Shown: positions 16,439 to 25,266, numbered from the stretch's first letter. The stretch is DNA of 64,000 bases from CBDFKY01 sp965248995 (GCA_965248995.1 CBDFKY010000005.1:1-64000); one strand, 5' to 3'. Numbers and translations are program-made. The notes: generated by a model from the sequence alone, not told the origin.

Positions 16439-18025
16439 TTAACGGGTAATCGTCGGCTTGCGCGGGTTGAACCCTGCGACAGGCTGGTTTTTCTGCTCCT
16501 TTTCCTGTTCGGCTTTGCGCGCCGCCGCCTTTTCATGTTCTTCATGCTCATGCGCGTCATGGGCGTGCTTCGCCTTTTCCGCCGCCTTGGCCGTGGAAGA
16601 GGTGGTGCGCTGCTGTTCCTGCTCCTGCTTCAACGTCGCTATGGTCCGCGCGGCGGAATTAGGAGCGAGCGCGTCGCTGGTTTTCTGACCCGCCACGCTG
16701 GCCATCCGTCCCTGCATGCTGCTGAGCATGGAAGGGTCGAGCATACCGCCGAAGGCTGGAGGTTGCTGTGTCGGCGTATGGTGTGTCACCGGCACCGCGG
16801 GCGGCGTTACTTTAGGGGCGCTTACCCGTACTTTGTTCACGCCTACGCCCGCGGTAGTGGAACGCATTGAATTGCGACGGACGGAACCAGCGCTTCCCAC
16901 CGCATCCGCGCCGGCCTGACTATTACCCATCAGCCCGTTTACGGGGGCGGGGCCGTTTGGGCTTTGCATTCCTGCGCCGGCCTGCTGGGAAGAAACGTCT
17001 GAGACACGTGGAGGGGCGATCGTCGCCTTGGCATGCGTCGACTGTTTTGTCGTCGTATTACGCGCCGCTTGCCGTGCGGTCCGCGCTTCCTGAATCGCCT
17101 TGGCGGCATTGAGGGCGATTTGCTGCTGAGCCTGCTGGTTCGCGGCATTCTGCTGGCTGGCCTGCGCTTCACCCCACGCCTGTTGGGAAGGAGTATGCTC
17201 CGGCTGTCCCGGATCTTTCCCCCCGCCTTTCTTGTCGCGGGATATTCCCGCAGGGTCACCCATCATGGACTGGGTCATCTGCTGCATCCGCTCGACGACG
17301 CGGTCGATTCCCTTTTCCACTTTCGCCATCAGGTCGGCCGCCCTGGCGGAACCACCCTGTTTGTATTCCGTTGGCATCGCTGCGATATCGGCGCGCATCG
17401 CCGTCGCCTGCGCACGAAGCGCCGCCGCGTGTTCACGCTCGCCTTTCTGTTCGGCCATCACCGCCTTGATCATGGCCTGGTCTGCGGCGCGCAGCGTCGT
17501 ATGATACTGAAAAATGCCGAGCGCTGCGATAGCCTCCTCCATCTCCTCCTCTTTGACAAGCTCAGGATCCAGTCGCAAGGCAATTTTCAGGTGATGATCG
17601 AAAATTCCCGCTACTTTTCCTATGCCTTCCAGCACTTCGTCCATCAAAGGAACGTTCCCGCTGTCGATCAGTTCCTTGATCGACATACCGGCGCATTTGA
17701 TCTTAAGATTTTCCAGGATGTCCTTGGCGATACGGATCGCCTCGCGCTTGACGGAATGCTCCATGTTCTCGACGGCGCGGGCCCGTACCGCCGTCACTTC
17801 CCTGTCGCCGAGATCTTCTACCGAAAAGGTGATTTTTCCTTTTGCATCACCAGCCGCAACGCCCAGATCTTCCGGCAATGACTGGTAAATGGATTCTCCG
17901 TCTTCATCTTCCTGCGAATGATGCTGCAAAGCCGTAAGCGATTCTTCCACCGCGGAAGGCGGCACTTCCTGCCCGTCGCCCGATTCCGGCTGCTTCCCTT
18001 TTCCAAAAAACCAGCGTTGAATCAT
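16439..18025 (-). CDS. Low-complexity, Gln/Ala/His-rich protein of unknown function, 528 aa
   Basis: I do not recognise the family. The N-terminal half (about 60-255) looks folded and mostly helical: REAIRIAKDILENLKIKCAG, VLEGIGKVAGIFDHHLKIAL, then an Ala/Met-rich helix (HAAALRAQATAMRADIAAMP). The second half (about 265-528) is disordered, rich in Q, A, S, P and T, with a charged tail HAHDAHEHEEHEKAAARKAE. No signal peptide or membrane segment is visible. It starts 35 bases downstream of the DUF2610-like gene on the same strand, so the two may be cotranscribed. It resembles the orphan at 22.0-23.3 kb in composition, but not obviously in sequence. Confidence 0.75.
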   Translation of the reverse strand: MIQRWFFGKGKQPESGDGQEVPPSAVEESLTALQHHSQEDEDGESIYQSLPEDLGVAAGDAKGKITFSVEDLGDREVTAVRARAVENMEHSVKREAIRIAKDILENLKIKCAGMSIKELIDSGNVPLMDEVLEGIGKVAGIFDHHLKIALRLDPELVKEEEMEEAIAALGIFQYHTTLRAADQAMIKAVMAEQKGEREHAAALRAQATAMRADIAAMPTEYKQGGSARAADLMAKVEKGIDRVVERMQQMTQSMMGDPAGISRDKKGGGKDPGQPEHTPSQQAWGEAQASQQNAANQQAQQQIALNAAKAIQEARTARQAARNTTTKQSTHAKATIAPPRVSDVSSQQAGAGMQSPNGPAPVNGLMGNSQAGADAVGSAGSVRRNSMRSTTAGVGVNKVRVSAPKVTPPAVPVTHHTPTQQPPAFGGMLDPSMLSSMQGRMASVAGQKTSDALAPNSAARTIATLKQEQEQQRTTSSTAKAAEKAKHAHDAHEHEEHEKAAARKAEQEKEQKNQPVAGFNPRKPTITR

Positions 18026-18059
18026 CGCGCTCCCTTCATGCCGGCGGCATCACAAAATT

Positions 18060-18338
18060 TTAACCGGCATTCGCCGCAGCGTTGCCATCGCCCTCTTCAG
18101 AGGCATTCCCGAGCGCATAGACGCAGAGATCTTCAAACGACACGTTGTTTTCCTGCGAGATCTTGAAGAGTTTCTCAAAACTTTCCATCACATCCGCCGG
18201 GATATTTCCTCCCCGTTCCGACGAAAGCCATGCGGACTGGTTCTGCAACGGATGCTTCTTGGGATGCGGTTCCCCGATATACACGTTGAAAGGATGGCTC
18301 TGGCCATTGAAATCGCATGGGATCGTAAAACGTTTCAT
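18060..18338 (-). CDS. DUF2610-like small protein
   Basis: From the ATG at 18338 the 92-aa product reads MKRFTIPCDFNGQSHPFNVY, then AWLSSERGGNIPADVMESFE and NNVSFEDLCVYALG. These blocks match my memory of the DUF2610 family, which is best known from Rickettsiales. An ATG at 18359 would add seven residues (MIQAGFL) and is less likely. The function is unknown; the second half looks like a short helical motif. The gene precedes the 528-aa protein gene on the same strand. It is one of the lineage hints in this window. Confidence 0.8.
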   Translation of the reverse strand: MKRFTIPCDFNGQSHPFNVYIGEPHPKKHPLQNQSAWLSSERGGNIPADVMESFEKLFKISQENNVSFEDLCVYALGNASEEGDGNAAANAG

Positions 18339-18540
18339 AAGAAAACCCGCCTGTATCAATACATAAATTTTAAGATAATCAACGAAATCATACCACGTTA
18401 TTTAAAAAAGAAAAACCATTCGTTTCTATGGCCCCTTTCAAACGTGAGGGTTGGAAGGCGCGGCATAAAGGGCTTGCACTGCCTCTTCCCGTATGACATG
18501 TGTTAGGTTTACTCACCATCAAATGTACAAAGTATCCTTT

Positions 18541-20010
18541 ATGACAGACCAGGCATTCCTTGTTAAAGAAACAGAAAACTCAGGGCTGAAACGCGCCTAC
18601 CACGTGACCGTTTCCGCGGATTACATTTCCGGAAAGCTGGAAGAAGAATTGAAAAAAGTAGGTGAGAAAGTACGCATTCCCGGATTTCGCCCCGGCAAAG
18701 TGCCTTTTCAGGTCTTGAAGCAGAAATATAAGAACAACGCGATGGGCGAAGTCATCAATGCCACGGTCGATGATTCGGTGCGCCACCTGCTGAGAGAATA
18801 TCCCGCCACTCCGGCCCTGCGACCTGACATCAAGATCGACAATTATGAGGATGAAGGCGAGATGACGCTTTCCGTCAGTTTCGAGCTGATGCCGACTTCT
18901 CCGGAGATCGATTACAGCCTGGTCGAAATAGAGAAACCCGCCTTTACCGCTACGCCGGAAGAAGTGCAGAAAAGTCTGGAACGCCTGGCGGAAAGCAAAC
19001 GGGAAATGAAAGATCGCGAGACGGACGCGGCGGCAAAAACCGGAGACGTGGCCGTCATAGATTTCAAAGGATTTTTAGGGGATGAGGCGTTTGCCGGTGG
19101 CGAGGGAAAGGGCTACAGCTTGGAGCTGGGGTCCGGTCAGTTTATTCCGGGCTTCGAAGAACAGCTGGTCGGAGCGAAGGCCGGTGAGAAAAAAGAAGTG
19201 CGGGTTACTTTCCCCGAAGCTTACCACAGCGCGGATCTGGCGGGTCAGGAAGCGCGGTTCGAAGTGACGGTGCATAAAGTGCAGGAAGTGGTTCCGGCAA
19301 CGATGGATGACACGCTCGCCAAGACGTTCGGTTATGAATCGCTGGAAAACCTGAAGCAGTTCGTCGGTGAGCAGTTGCAGAAAGAGCATGACAGCATGGC
19401 GCGGGGCTATTTGAAAAAGCAGCTGTTCGACGCGCTGGAGAAACAATGCGCGTTCGAAGTGCCCGAAGCCATGGTGAAGCTGGAATTCGATTCCATCTGG
19501 CAGCAGGCGTTGTCGGAAGGAAAAGAAGAGGGTAAGACGGAAGAGGTCATGGAGCCGGAGCGCGAATCGTATCAGGCGATCGCCAAACGCCGCGTGCAGC
19601 TCGGCATCCTGCTTTCACAGACCGCTGGGCGCAACGGTTTGCAGGTGACGCAGAAAGACATGCAGAACGCCATTTTCGAACAGGCGCGCATGTATCCCGG
19701 ACAGGAAATGAAAATCCTGGAATTCTTCCAGAAAAATCCGCAGCAGGCGCAGGAACTGCGCGGGCCAGTCCTTGAAGAAAAAGCGGTGGATTTCATCTTA
19801 GAGAAAATCACGGTGAAGGAAAGCGCCAAGACGCTGGATGAACTACTCGCCGAAGAGCGCGGCGAGGTCGAAACTGCCGCAGAAACCACAGCCCCGAAAA
19901 AAGCGGCTGCCAAATCCGGGGCGGGTGAGAAAAAAGCTGCATCCGCAGACAAAAAAACGGATGCTGAAACTCCTGAAACCTCGTCCAAGAAAAAGAAAAA
20001 GGAAGACTAA
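18541..20010 (+). CDS. tig: Trigger factor (ribosome-associated chaperone)
   Basis: Trigger factor binds nascent chains at L23 on the ribosome. From the ATG at 18541 the 489-aa protein has the ribosome-binding domain with signature GFRPGKVPFQVLKQKY (about 43-58), an FKBP-type isomerase domain (GDVAVIDFKGFLGDEAFAGG to ARFEVTVHKVQEV, about 160-255), and the helical C-terminal substrate domain. The tail (about 430-489) is an unusual Ala/Lys-rich disordered extension. An in-frame ATG at 18493 adds 16 unconserved residues and was not used. The clpP start follows the stop codon directly, as in the common tig-clpP pair. Confidence 0.96.
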   Translation: MTDQAFLVKETENSGLKRAYHVTVSADYISGKLEEELKKVGEKVRIPGFRPGKVPFQVLKQKYKNNAMGEVINATVDDSVRHLLREYPATPALRPDIKIDNYEDEGEMTLSVSFELMPTSPEIDYSLVEIEKPAFTATPEEVQKSLERLAESKREMKDRETDAAAKTGDVAVIDFKGFLGDEAFAGGEGKGYSLELGSGQFIPGFEEQLVGAKAGEKKEVRVTFPEAYHSADLAGQEARFEVTVHKVQEVVPATMDDTLAKTFGYESLENLKQFVGEQLQKEHDSMARGYLKKQLFDALEKQCAFEVPEAMVKLEFDSIWQQALSEGKEEGKTEEVMEPERESYQAIAKRRVQLGILLSQTAGRNGLQVTQKDMQNAIFEQARMYPGQEMKILEFFQKNPQQAQELRGPVLEEKAVDFILEKITVKESAKTLDELLAEERGEVETAAETTAPKKAAAKSGAGEKKAASADKKTDAETPETSSKKKKKED

Positions 20011-20661
20011 ATGCTCCACTCTAAAAATGACATGCTCGATGCGTACGCCGATCTGGTGCCGATGGTGGTGGAACAGACGAGTCGTGGAGAGCGTTCCTAT
20101 GATATCTTTTCGCGGATGCTCAAGGAACGAATCATCTTTCTGGTCGGTCCGGTACATGATGGAATGGCGACGCTGGTGGTAGCACAATTATTGTTCCTAG
20201 AATCGGAAAATCCGGATAAGGACATTTCGATGTACATTAATTCTCCCGGCGGCGTGGTGACGGCAGGATTATCGATCTATGATACGATGCAATATATTCG
20301 GCCGAAGGTTTCCACCTTGTGCATCGGTCAGGCCGCCTCCATGGGCTCTTTGCTTCTGATGGCGGGAGAAGCCGGGATGCGCTTTGTCACCCCGAACGCC
20401 CGCGTCATGATTCACCAGCCTTCCGGCGGGTTTCAGGGACAGGCGTCGGATATTGAAATTCACGCCCAGGAAATTCTTAACCTGCGTAAACGCCTCAATA
20501 ACCTGTATGTGAAACACACGGGCCAAAAGCTCGCGGTAGTGGAAAAATCCATGGAGCGGGACAATTTCATGAGCGCTGAAGATGCCTTGAAATTCGGGCT
20601 GGTAGATAAGGTGGTGGATATGCGGGCCTCGCCCAATGTCAAAGTGACGCCTAAAGATTAG
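20011..20661 (+). CDS. clpP: ATP-dependent Clp protease proteolytic subunit
   Basis: The 216-aa serine protease forms the 14-mer chamber that works with ClpX/ClpA. Catalytic Ser110 is in GQAASMGSLLLMAGE and His135 in NARVMIHQPSGG; the Asp is in the C-terminal MERDNFMSAEDALKFGLVD part. The oligomerisation region (SPGGVVTAGLSIYDTMQYIR) is intact. It begins at the base after the tig stop, implying translational coupling. Its last 11 bases overlap the end of acpS on the other strand. clpX and lon do not follow, unlike in many proteobacteria. Confidence 0.97.
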   Translation: MLHSKNDMLDAYADLVPMVVEQTSRGERSYDIFSRMLKERIIFLVGPVHDGMATLVVAQLLFLESENPDKDISMYINSPGGVVTAGLSIYDTMQYIRPKVSTLCIGQAASMGSLLLMAGEAGMRFVTPNARVMIHQPSGGFQGQASDIEIHAQEILNLRKRLNNLYVKHTGQKLAVVEKSMERDNFMSAEDALKFGLVDKVVDMRASPNVKVTPKD

Positions 20662-21100
20662 CGTTTTTCTCTATCGAGAGAATAACGAATGCAAGTGCAT
20701 AGGGATATTCGTCGCTAAGCGAAAGCTGTGTCTTGTAAGCCATGGAAGAATTCAGGACTTTTTGTTCGACGTGGTACTTGGCTCTACCATGTAAAAGTAA
20801 CGATGGAGCGCTTTGCCCTCTCGAATCGGTGGATATGACTTCCATATCCTGCCAAGTAATACCGTCTCCCCTCCCCGCACCAAGCGCCTTGTAAGCCGCC
20901 TCTTTCGCAGCGAAACGGTTCGCATAGCGCAGCAGCCTTCGCCCAGGGTGCGAAGCGCTTTCACAATACGCCGTTTCAGCCGCGGTATAAATACGCGATT
21001 TGAACCGTGACATGTGACGCTCTAAAACCACTTGAACGCGTCTTACGTCGACGATGTCCGTACCGATGCCTAAAATATACGTATCAGATTTGCTAAACAT
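20651..21100 (-). CDS. acpS: Holo-[acyl-carrier-protein] synthase
   Basis: AcpS transfers 4'-phosphopantetheine from CoA to acyl carrier protein. The 149-aa product has the Mg2+/CoA motif ILGIGTDIVDVRRV (about 9-22) and the second motif RFAAKEAAYKALGAGRGDGI (about 62-81). It is slightly longer than E. coli AcpS (126 aa). It is convergent with clpP (11-base overlap) and divergent from hemF with only 50 bases between start codons. Confidence 0.94.
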   Translation of the reverse strand: MFSKSDTYILGIGTDIVDVRRVQVVLERHMSRFKSRIYTAAETAYCESASHPGRRLLRYANRFAAKEAAYKALGAGRGDGITWQDMEVISTDSRGQSAPSLLLHGRAKYHVEQKVLNSSMAYKTQLSLSDEYPYALAFVILSIEKNANL

Positions 21101-21150
21101 TAAGACTAAACTACTATCGTAGCGACAGTAACAAAGATAGTGCTTTTATC

Positions 21151-22026
21151 ATGACGATAACGGAAAAGAAAACACGTGCGGAAAGCTGGTTCCGTCAGTT
21201 AAGGGGCCGTATCTGCAGTGCGTTTGAAACGCTGGAAGCGGAAGGTGACACTGTGCTTTATCCCGGGGAAACGGGAAACTTCCAGCTTACCCCCTGGCAG
21301 CGATCCGAGGGCGGAGGCGGTGAAATATCGCTGATGCGCGGGCGGGTATTCGAGAAAGTAGGCGTCAATATCTCTACGGTTCAAGGCGAATTTTCCGAAC
21401 AATTCCGCAAGGAAATTCCCGGCGCCGACAAAGATCCGCGTTTTTTCGCCAGCGGCATTTCGCTGGTCGCCCATATGACCAGCCCGCATGTCCCTGCCGT
21501 ACATATGAACACTCGCTTCATCGTGATCGGTGACGGCGGTGAGGCGGGTGAAGACTCCGGCCGCTGGTGGTTCGGCGGCGGCAGTGATTTGAATCCCATG
21601 ACGCCGGACGTTGAAATGGAAGCGTATTTCCACACCGCCTTCAAAGACTGCTGCGACCAGCACGATCTCGCCTATTACGAAAAATACAAAGCATGGTGTG
21701 ATGAATATTTTTTCATCAAGCATCGTAACGAGGCGCGGGGCGCCGGCGGCATTTTTTATGATTATCTGAATACCGGTAACTGGCAGGCGGATTGTGCCTT
21801 CACGCAAGCGGTCGGCAAAACTTTTCTCACCACTTATCCTCACATTATCCGTGAACGGATGGCCGAGCCCTGGACAGAAGAAGAACGCCGGCACCAGCTT
21901 TTCAAGCGGGGACGCTACGCCGAATTTAACCTGGTCTATGACCGAGGAACCCGTTTCGGCCTAATGACTGGAGGAAATCCTGAGGCGATACTGATGTCCC
22001 TGCCCCCGATCGCCACGTGGGACTGA
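21151..22026 (+). CDS. hemF: Oxygen-dependent coproporphyrinogen III oxidase
   Basis: HemF converts coproporphyrinogen III to protoporphyrinogen IX using O2. The 291-aa protein contains GVNISTVQGEFSEQFRKEIP, WWFGGGSDLNPMTPD, HTAFKDCCDQHDLAYYEKYK and the C-terminal EFNLVYDRGTRFGLMTGGNP, all family hallmarks. Length is normal (about 300 aa). It indicates an aerobic life style, consistent with the heme-binding catalase-like and HbpS-like genes at 26-28 kb. The stop is directly followed by the convergent end of the next gene. Confidence 0.97.
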   Translation: MTITEKKTRAESWFRQLRGRICSAFETLEAEGDTVLYPGETGNFQLTPWQRSEGGGGEISLMRGRVFEKVGVNISTVQGEFSEQFRKEIPGADKDPRFFASGISLVAHMTSPHVPAVHMNTRFIVIGDGGEAGEDSGRWWFGGGSDLNPMTPDVEMEAYFHTAFKDCCDQHDLAYYEKYKAWCDEYFFIKHRNEARGAGGIFYDYLNTGNWQADCAFTQAVGKTFLTTYPHIIRERMAEPWTEEERRHQLFKRGRYAEFNLVYDRGTRFGLMTGGNPEAILMSLPPIATWD

Positions 22027-23289
22027 TTAATTAATGCCGGGAACGGCAGGGCCGCTAGAAGCCTGTATCACCGCGGGAGTGATTTGCGCCTGCGCAGTAT
22101 TCGCAGACTGCGCTCCCTTGATGTTGGAAGACAAGTTGGTGAACAAATTTTGTATTTCTGGAGGAAGATAAGGAGTCGTATCCTCGCTTTTCGGCTGTAT
22201 AGCGGGAACGGTCTGCGCGACCTGCTGAGGTTGGGCGGCAGGTACCGTGTCGGTATTGGGCTTTAACCAGTCAGGCATTTTTTCTTTCACTTTCGACTGC
22301 ATGATTCCACGCATTAAATTCGCGGCATTCTGGTCAAATCCCAGCGCCTGCACATCCTTGCCGACCTTATCAGCCCGATCCGTGACGGCTTCTTCCATAC
22401 CGCCTACCGCCGCCGCTTTGATGCCTTCAATGAGAGCACTGAAAAAAGCCTTGATTTTATCGCCGAAATTTCCTTCCAAGGCAGACGCTTTCTGCCATGC
22501 ATCCCCAAAAATGGAGAGGATATTGGTAGCGACGTGTTTAATGACCGGTATGCCGAATGAAGAAATCGCGTTCGGCCCTTGTAAGTCCTTCGTATTTTGA
22601 TAAAGCTTGAGGGCAAGGGCATTGAAGCCCGGTTTATTCAAAATTTCCGTAATATCTATACCGGAAAGGTTTTTTGAAAATTCCCCGACTTTTCCGGCAA
22701 GCTCACCGGCCTTGTCCGCAGCTCCGCTGAGCGCCTGTTTCGTGGCATCGGTCGCAGAATCCCCGCCACCCGCAAATCCGGGGAGAAGACCCGCCAATAT
22801 TCCCCCTTTGAATTTCTCGAACTCCGCTCTATCCGGCATCGCTGCGATTTCTGCATCGATTTCCGGATGCGGCGTCGAAAGCGCCTTGAGATTCTGTGCA
22901 TTGAAAATAGCCAGTAAAGGGGAATTGGCAGCACCGGACAATGATTGCATCAGACCATTAAGTTGATTTTGTCCTGCGGTAGCCATGTTATTTAATCCAT
23001 TCGACGCCTGACTCATCAGATTGTTGAATTGATCCATAAAGCTCGGCTCCGCCGCAGCGGGAGCAGGTACCGTTGATGGAACGTTAGTCGCCGAGACTTT
23101 CTGCACGTCCGCAGGCTTGGAGGCTTCCTTCACTTGCGGTTTCGGAGCAACTGCGTCGACGATTTTATCACTCGCCTTATCCAATGCGACACCTGTCATC
23201 ACCGCGCCAGGACCCCCGGTCGCCAGCCTGAAAAGATTTTTCGTCCAATCCGCGGCAGGTTGCCACCATGGTTTATTATCGTCAGCCAT
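22027..23289 (-). CDS. Unknown Ala/Gly/Gln-rich protein, 420 aa
   Basis: I do not recognise it. It begins MADDNKPWWQPAADWTKNLF, with no signal peptide. It contains a Pro/Ala/Val-rich linker (about 45-82), an Asn/Gln/Met-rich segment (QFNNLMSQASNGLNNMATAG), a glycine-rich hydrophobic stretch (KGGILAGLLPGFAGGGDSAT, about 160-180), and helical repeats (ALSGAADKAGELAGKVGEFS; DKIKAFFSALIEGIKAAAVG). The tail is Gln/Pro-rich. Such composition is seen in cytosolic or exported structural proteins and effectors, but no assignment is justified. It ends exactly next to the hemF stop on the opposite strand. Confidence 0.72.
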   Translation of the reverse strand: MADDNKPWWQPAADWTKNLFRLATGGPGAVMTGVALDKASDKIVDAVAPKPQVKEASKPADVQKVSATNVPSTVPAPAAAEPSFMDQFNNLMSQASNGLNNMATAGQNQLNGLMQSLSGAANSPLLAIFNAQNLKALSTPHPEIDAEIAAMPDRAEFEKFKGGILAGLLPGFAGGGDSATDATKQALSGAADKAGELAGKVGEFSKNLSGIDITEILNKPGFNALALKLYQNTKDLQGPNAISSFGIPVIKHVATNILSIFGDAWQKASALEGNFGDKIKAFFSALIEGIKAAAVGGMEEAVTDRADKVGKDVQALGFDQNAANLMRGIMQSKVKEKMPDWLKPNTDTVPAAQPQQVAQTVPAIQPKSEDTTPYLPPEIQNLFTNLSSNIKGAQSANTAQAQITPAVIQASSGPAVPGIN

Positions 23290-23486
23290 ATAAAATCCTA
23301 ACTATATATTTTCATACTCTACCAAGTTCATGTTACAGAATCATGTAGTTTTCAAAATGAAAGTAATTTTAACACAAAAGTAAAATAATCATGGTTCTTT
23401 TGCTTCAGATAGAAAAGCGCATGACAGGTGCCCGGGTTTTAGCTAGAATTAACGAGAGAAAATTCATAAGATAAAAGGCGGCATGG

Positions 23487-24485
23487 ATGCGAAGTTTTCT
23501 GGTCACGGGCGGTGCGGGGTTTATCGGATCGAATATCGCAGCGGCGCTTTCCAAACGTTACCCGGGGGACAGGGTCGTCGTCTGTGATTTTCTGGGAACA
23601 GGGGATAAATGGCGAAATATCGCCGGATTTCCGCCGGATGAGGTCATTTCACCGAGCGAGTTGTTTTTCTGGCTGGAATCCAACGTTCAGATGCTGGACG
23701 TCATTATCCATATGGGAGCTCTGTCTTCTACCACGCAGACCGATGCCGACCTGGCACTTGAAGTAAACGTCTCCTTACCCAAGATATTACGCAACTGGTC
23801 GATCATCAATCGCAAACGGCTCATCTACGCCTCATCTGCTTCCGTTTACGGTGACGGCGAGCACGGCTTTGAAGACGACCTTTCACTGGAATATCTGCAG
23901 ACACTCCAGCCTCTCAATACCTATGGCTGGAGCAAATACGCCTTCGATTACCAGATTGCCCGCTCCCTGCAACTGGGTGAACCGCAGCCGCCACAATGGG
24001 CAGGCTTACGTTTTTTCAACGTTTACGGTCCGAATGAATACCATAAGGGCGACCAGCGCAGCGTCCTCGCCAACATATTCCCCCATGTACGGGCGGGACG
24101 GCCCGTGCATCTGTTCAAATCCTATCACCCGAATTATCCGGACGGGGGACAGTTACGGGATTTCGTCTCCGTGGAAGATTGCGTCTCCGTGGTGCTGTGG
24201 CTGATCGAAAATCCACATGTTTCGGGATTATTCAACGTCGGCACCGGAAAGGCCCGATCCTTCGCGGAACTGGCCAACGCTGCGTTTAAAGCGCTCGGCA
24301 AGGAGCCGCATATCAGTTACGTAGATATGCCGGAGGATATCAAGCCGCGTTATCAATATTATACGCAGGCCACTATGCAACGCCTGCATGCGGCCGGCTA
24401 TACTCAGCCTTTCCTGTCGCTGGAAGAAGGCATTGCCCGGTATGTAGCGAATTATCTCAATAAGCCAAATCCTTACCTGCATTAG
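23487..24485 (+). CDS. hldD: ADP-L-glycero-D-manno-heptose 6-epimerase
   Basis: The 332-aa SDR-family epimerase acts in inner-core LPS heptose synthesis. It shows the NAD(P) motif VTGGAGFIGSNIAAALSK (about 6-23), YASSASVYGDGEHGF, the catalytic NTYGWSKYAFDYQIA (YxxxK), and the family-specific GLRFFNVYGPNEYHKGDQRS and GGQLRDFVSVEDCV. The ATG at 23487 gives the family N-terminus MRSFLVTGG; an out-of-frame ATG lies 4 bases upstream. It is monocistronic, preceded by a 197-base A/T-rich spacer and followed by tRNA-Asn. It implies a heptose-containing outer membrane. Confidence 0.94.
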   Translation: MRSFLVTGGAGFIGSNIAAALSKRYPGDRVVVCDFLGTGDKWRNIAGFPPDEVISPSELFFWLESNVQMLDVIIHMGALSSTTQTDADLALEVNVSLPKILRNWSIINRKRLIYASSASVYGDGEHGFEDDLSLEYLQTLQPLNTYGWSKYAFDYQIARSLQLGEPQPPQWAGLRFFNVYGPNEYHKGDQRSVLANIFPHVRAGRPVHLFKSYHPNYPDGGQLRDFVSVEDCVSVVLWLIENPHVSGLFNVGTGKARSFAELANAAFKALGKEPHISYVDMPEDIKPRYQYYTQATMQRLHAAGYTQPFLSLEEGIARYVANYLNKPNPYLH

Positions 24486-24556
24486 GCAGACAGATGCTTG
24501 AGCTTTGGAACACCCTGATGGAATTTATTATTCACCTGCGCCAGCTATAAATTCCG

Positions 24557-24585
24557 TTGCAAAGGCCGTCTGCTTTGTGTAAAAA
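24557..24585 (+). promoter_or_regulatory. Probable tRNA-Asn promoter
   Basis: TTGCAA (24557-24562), a 17-base spacer, then TAAAAA (24580-24585). The tRNA starts 14 bases after the -10 element, so transcription would begin about 6 bases before the mature 5' end. Confidence 0.5.
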
Positions 24586-24598
24586 GCATCCACCCTGT

Positions 24599-24673
24599 TC
24601 CGCGATAGCTCAGCGGTAGAGCTCTCGACTGTTAATCGAGTGGTCGCAGGTTCGAATCCTGCTCGCGGAGCCA
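24599..24673 (+). tRNA. tRNA-Asn (anticodon GTT)
   Basis: A complete cloverleaf can be drawn. The acceptor stem TCCGCGA/TCGCGGA pairs 24599-24605 with 24663-24669, the D-loop is AGCTCAGCGGTAGAGCT, the anticodon stem is CTCGA/TCGAG with loop CTGTTAA (anticodon at 24631-24633), and the T-arm contains GGTTCGAATCC. The discriminator is G and CCA is encoded (24671-24673). It marks the left edge of the accessory region, and a serine recombinase remnant abuts its 3' end on the other strand. Confidence 0.97.
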
Positions 24674-24677
24674 TTCT

Positions 24678-24881
24678 TGATAAGTACCCACATTTATTGA
24701 CCATTAAATTAAACGGCGGACGTAAGGCAAACTCTAGCTTTTCGCCCCGTAATTCCAAGTTCGAAAACATGAAATTGATCAGTTGGCGCTTTTGCTCGTT
24801 TTTCGAACTTTTGAATAACTCATAGGTACGCGATGCAAGGCTGAACAAGGTGGGATCCCAATCTGGGTATGTACCTTCCAC
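24678..24881 (-). pseudogene. C-terminal remnant of a large serine recombinase (resolvase/invertase family)
   Basis: The frame from 24881 reads LASRTYELFKSSKNEQKRQL, then NFMFSNLELRGEKLEFALRP and PFNLMV. This matches the C-terminal coiled-coil/tail pattern of large site-specific serine recombinases (...EKRxLLNFVFxNLxLxGxxLxFxxRxPF...). The catalytic N-terminus and zinc-ribbon are absent. The frame then runs without a stop into the antisense of tRNA-Asn, so only about 65 residues are genuine. The remnant begins within 5 bases of the tRNA 3' end, suggesting a former integration site or a deletion scar. Confidence 0.6.
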
Positions 24882-25030
24882 TCACGTTGCCGTAAGGCAA
24901 TCACCAAAGCTTCTCCAAAAGGAGATTCGTAATCACCGTGAGGAATGAAAGCTGCTTCTGCAATGGCGTGTGCTCCCGCTGAACATATTCCAAAAAGCGA
25001 AGTATGTTTTAGCGGTATCTGGTCGATCAC
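24860..25030 (-). pseudogene. Remnant resembling the C-terminal REase domain of DUF4011/DUF3320-type helicase proteins
   Basis: The minus-strand frame starting at 25030 contains YESPFGEALVIALRQREWKV followed by HTQIG. I recognise this as the start of a very-short-patch-repair-like or MTES_1575-type restriction-endonuclease domain (SPFExxVxxALxxxGWxVxxQxG), which closes large superfamily I helicase-like proteins of defence islands. It breaks off at about 24865, where the recombinase remnant begins in another frame, so a deletion probably fused two decayed accessory genes. The residues upstream (MIDQIPLKHTSLFGICSAGA) carry no family signal I can identify. Confidence 0.45.
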
Positions 25031-25132
25031 CTTTCCAGTAAAGCATGGGTTCGTGTTTCGGTAGGGTCATGTTTGGAAGCACTAGATTTGGGTAGATAGG
25101 CATTTCCCTTTTATTTTCAATTCGTATTTTTT

Positions 25133-25165
25133 AACAGGCACATAGAAAAAAACAAATTGCCTGTT
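25133..25165. other. Inverted repeat upstream of the SDR pseudogene
   Basis: AACAGGCA (25133-25140) and TGCCTGTT (25158-25165) are perfect inverted arms around a 17-base A-rich loop. It could be an operator or a hairpin. The rest of 25031-25266 is A/T-rich sequence in which I see no gene. Confidence 0.3.
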
Positions 25166-25266
25166 ACATGAAAATTTTCGGATGGTTTATAAAGACCATG
25201 CAGGGCTTTCTGGCCAATGTTAAGGGGTAAGGAGAAAATGATAGTTATTTTGCAAAAGGATAAGTC

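Noticed and set aside
24528..24677. Extension of the recombinase frame through tRNA-Asn (APRAGFEPATTRLTVE-like peptide)
   Set aside because: This peptide is the well-known antisense translation of a tRNA gene, not a protein.
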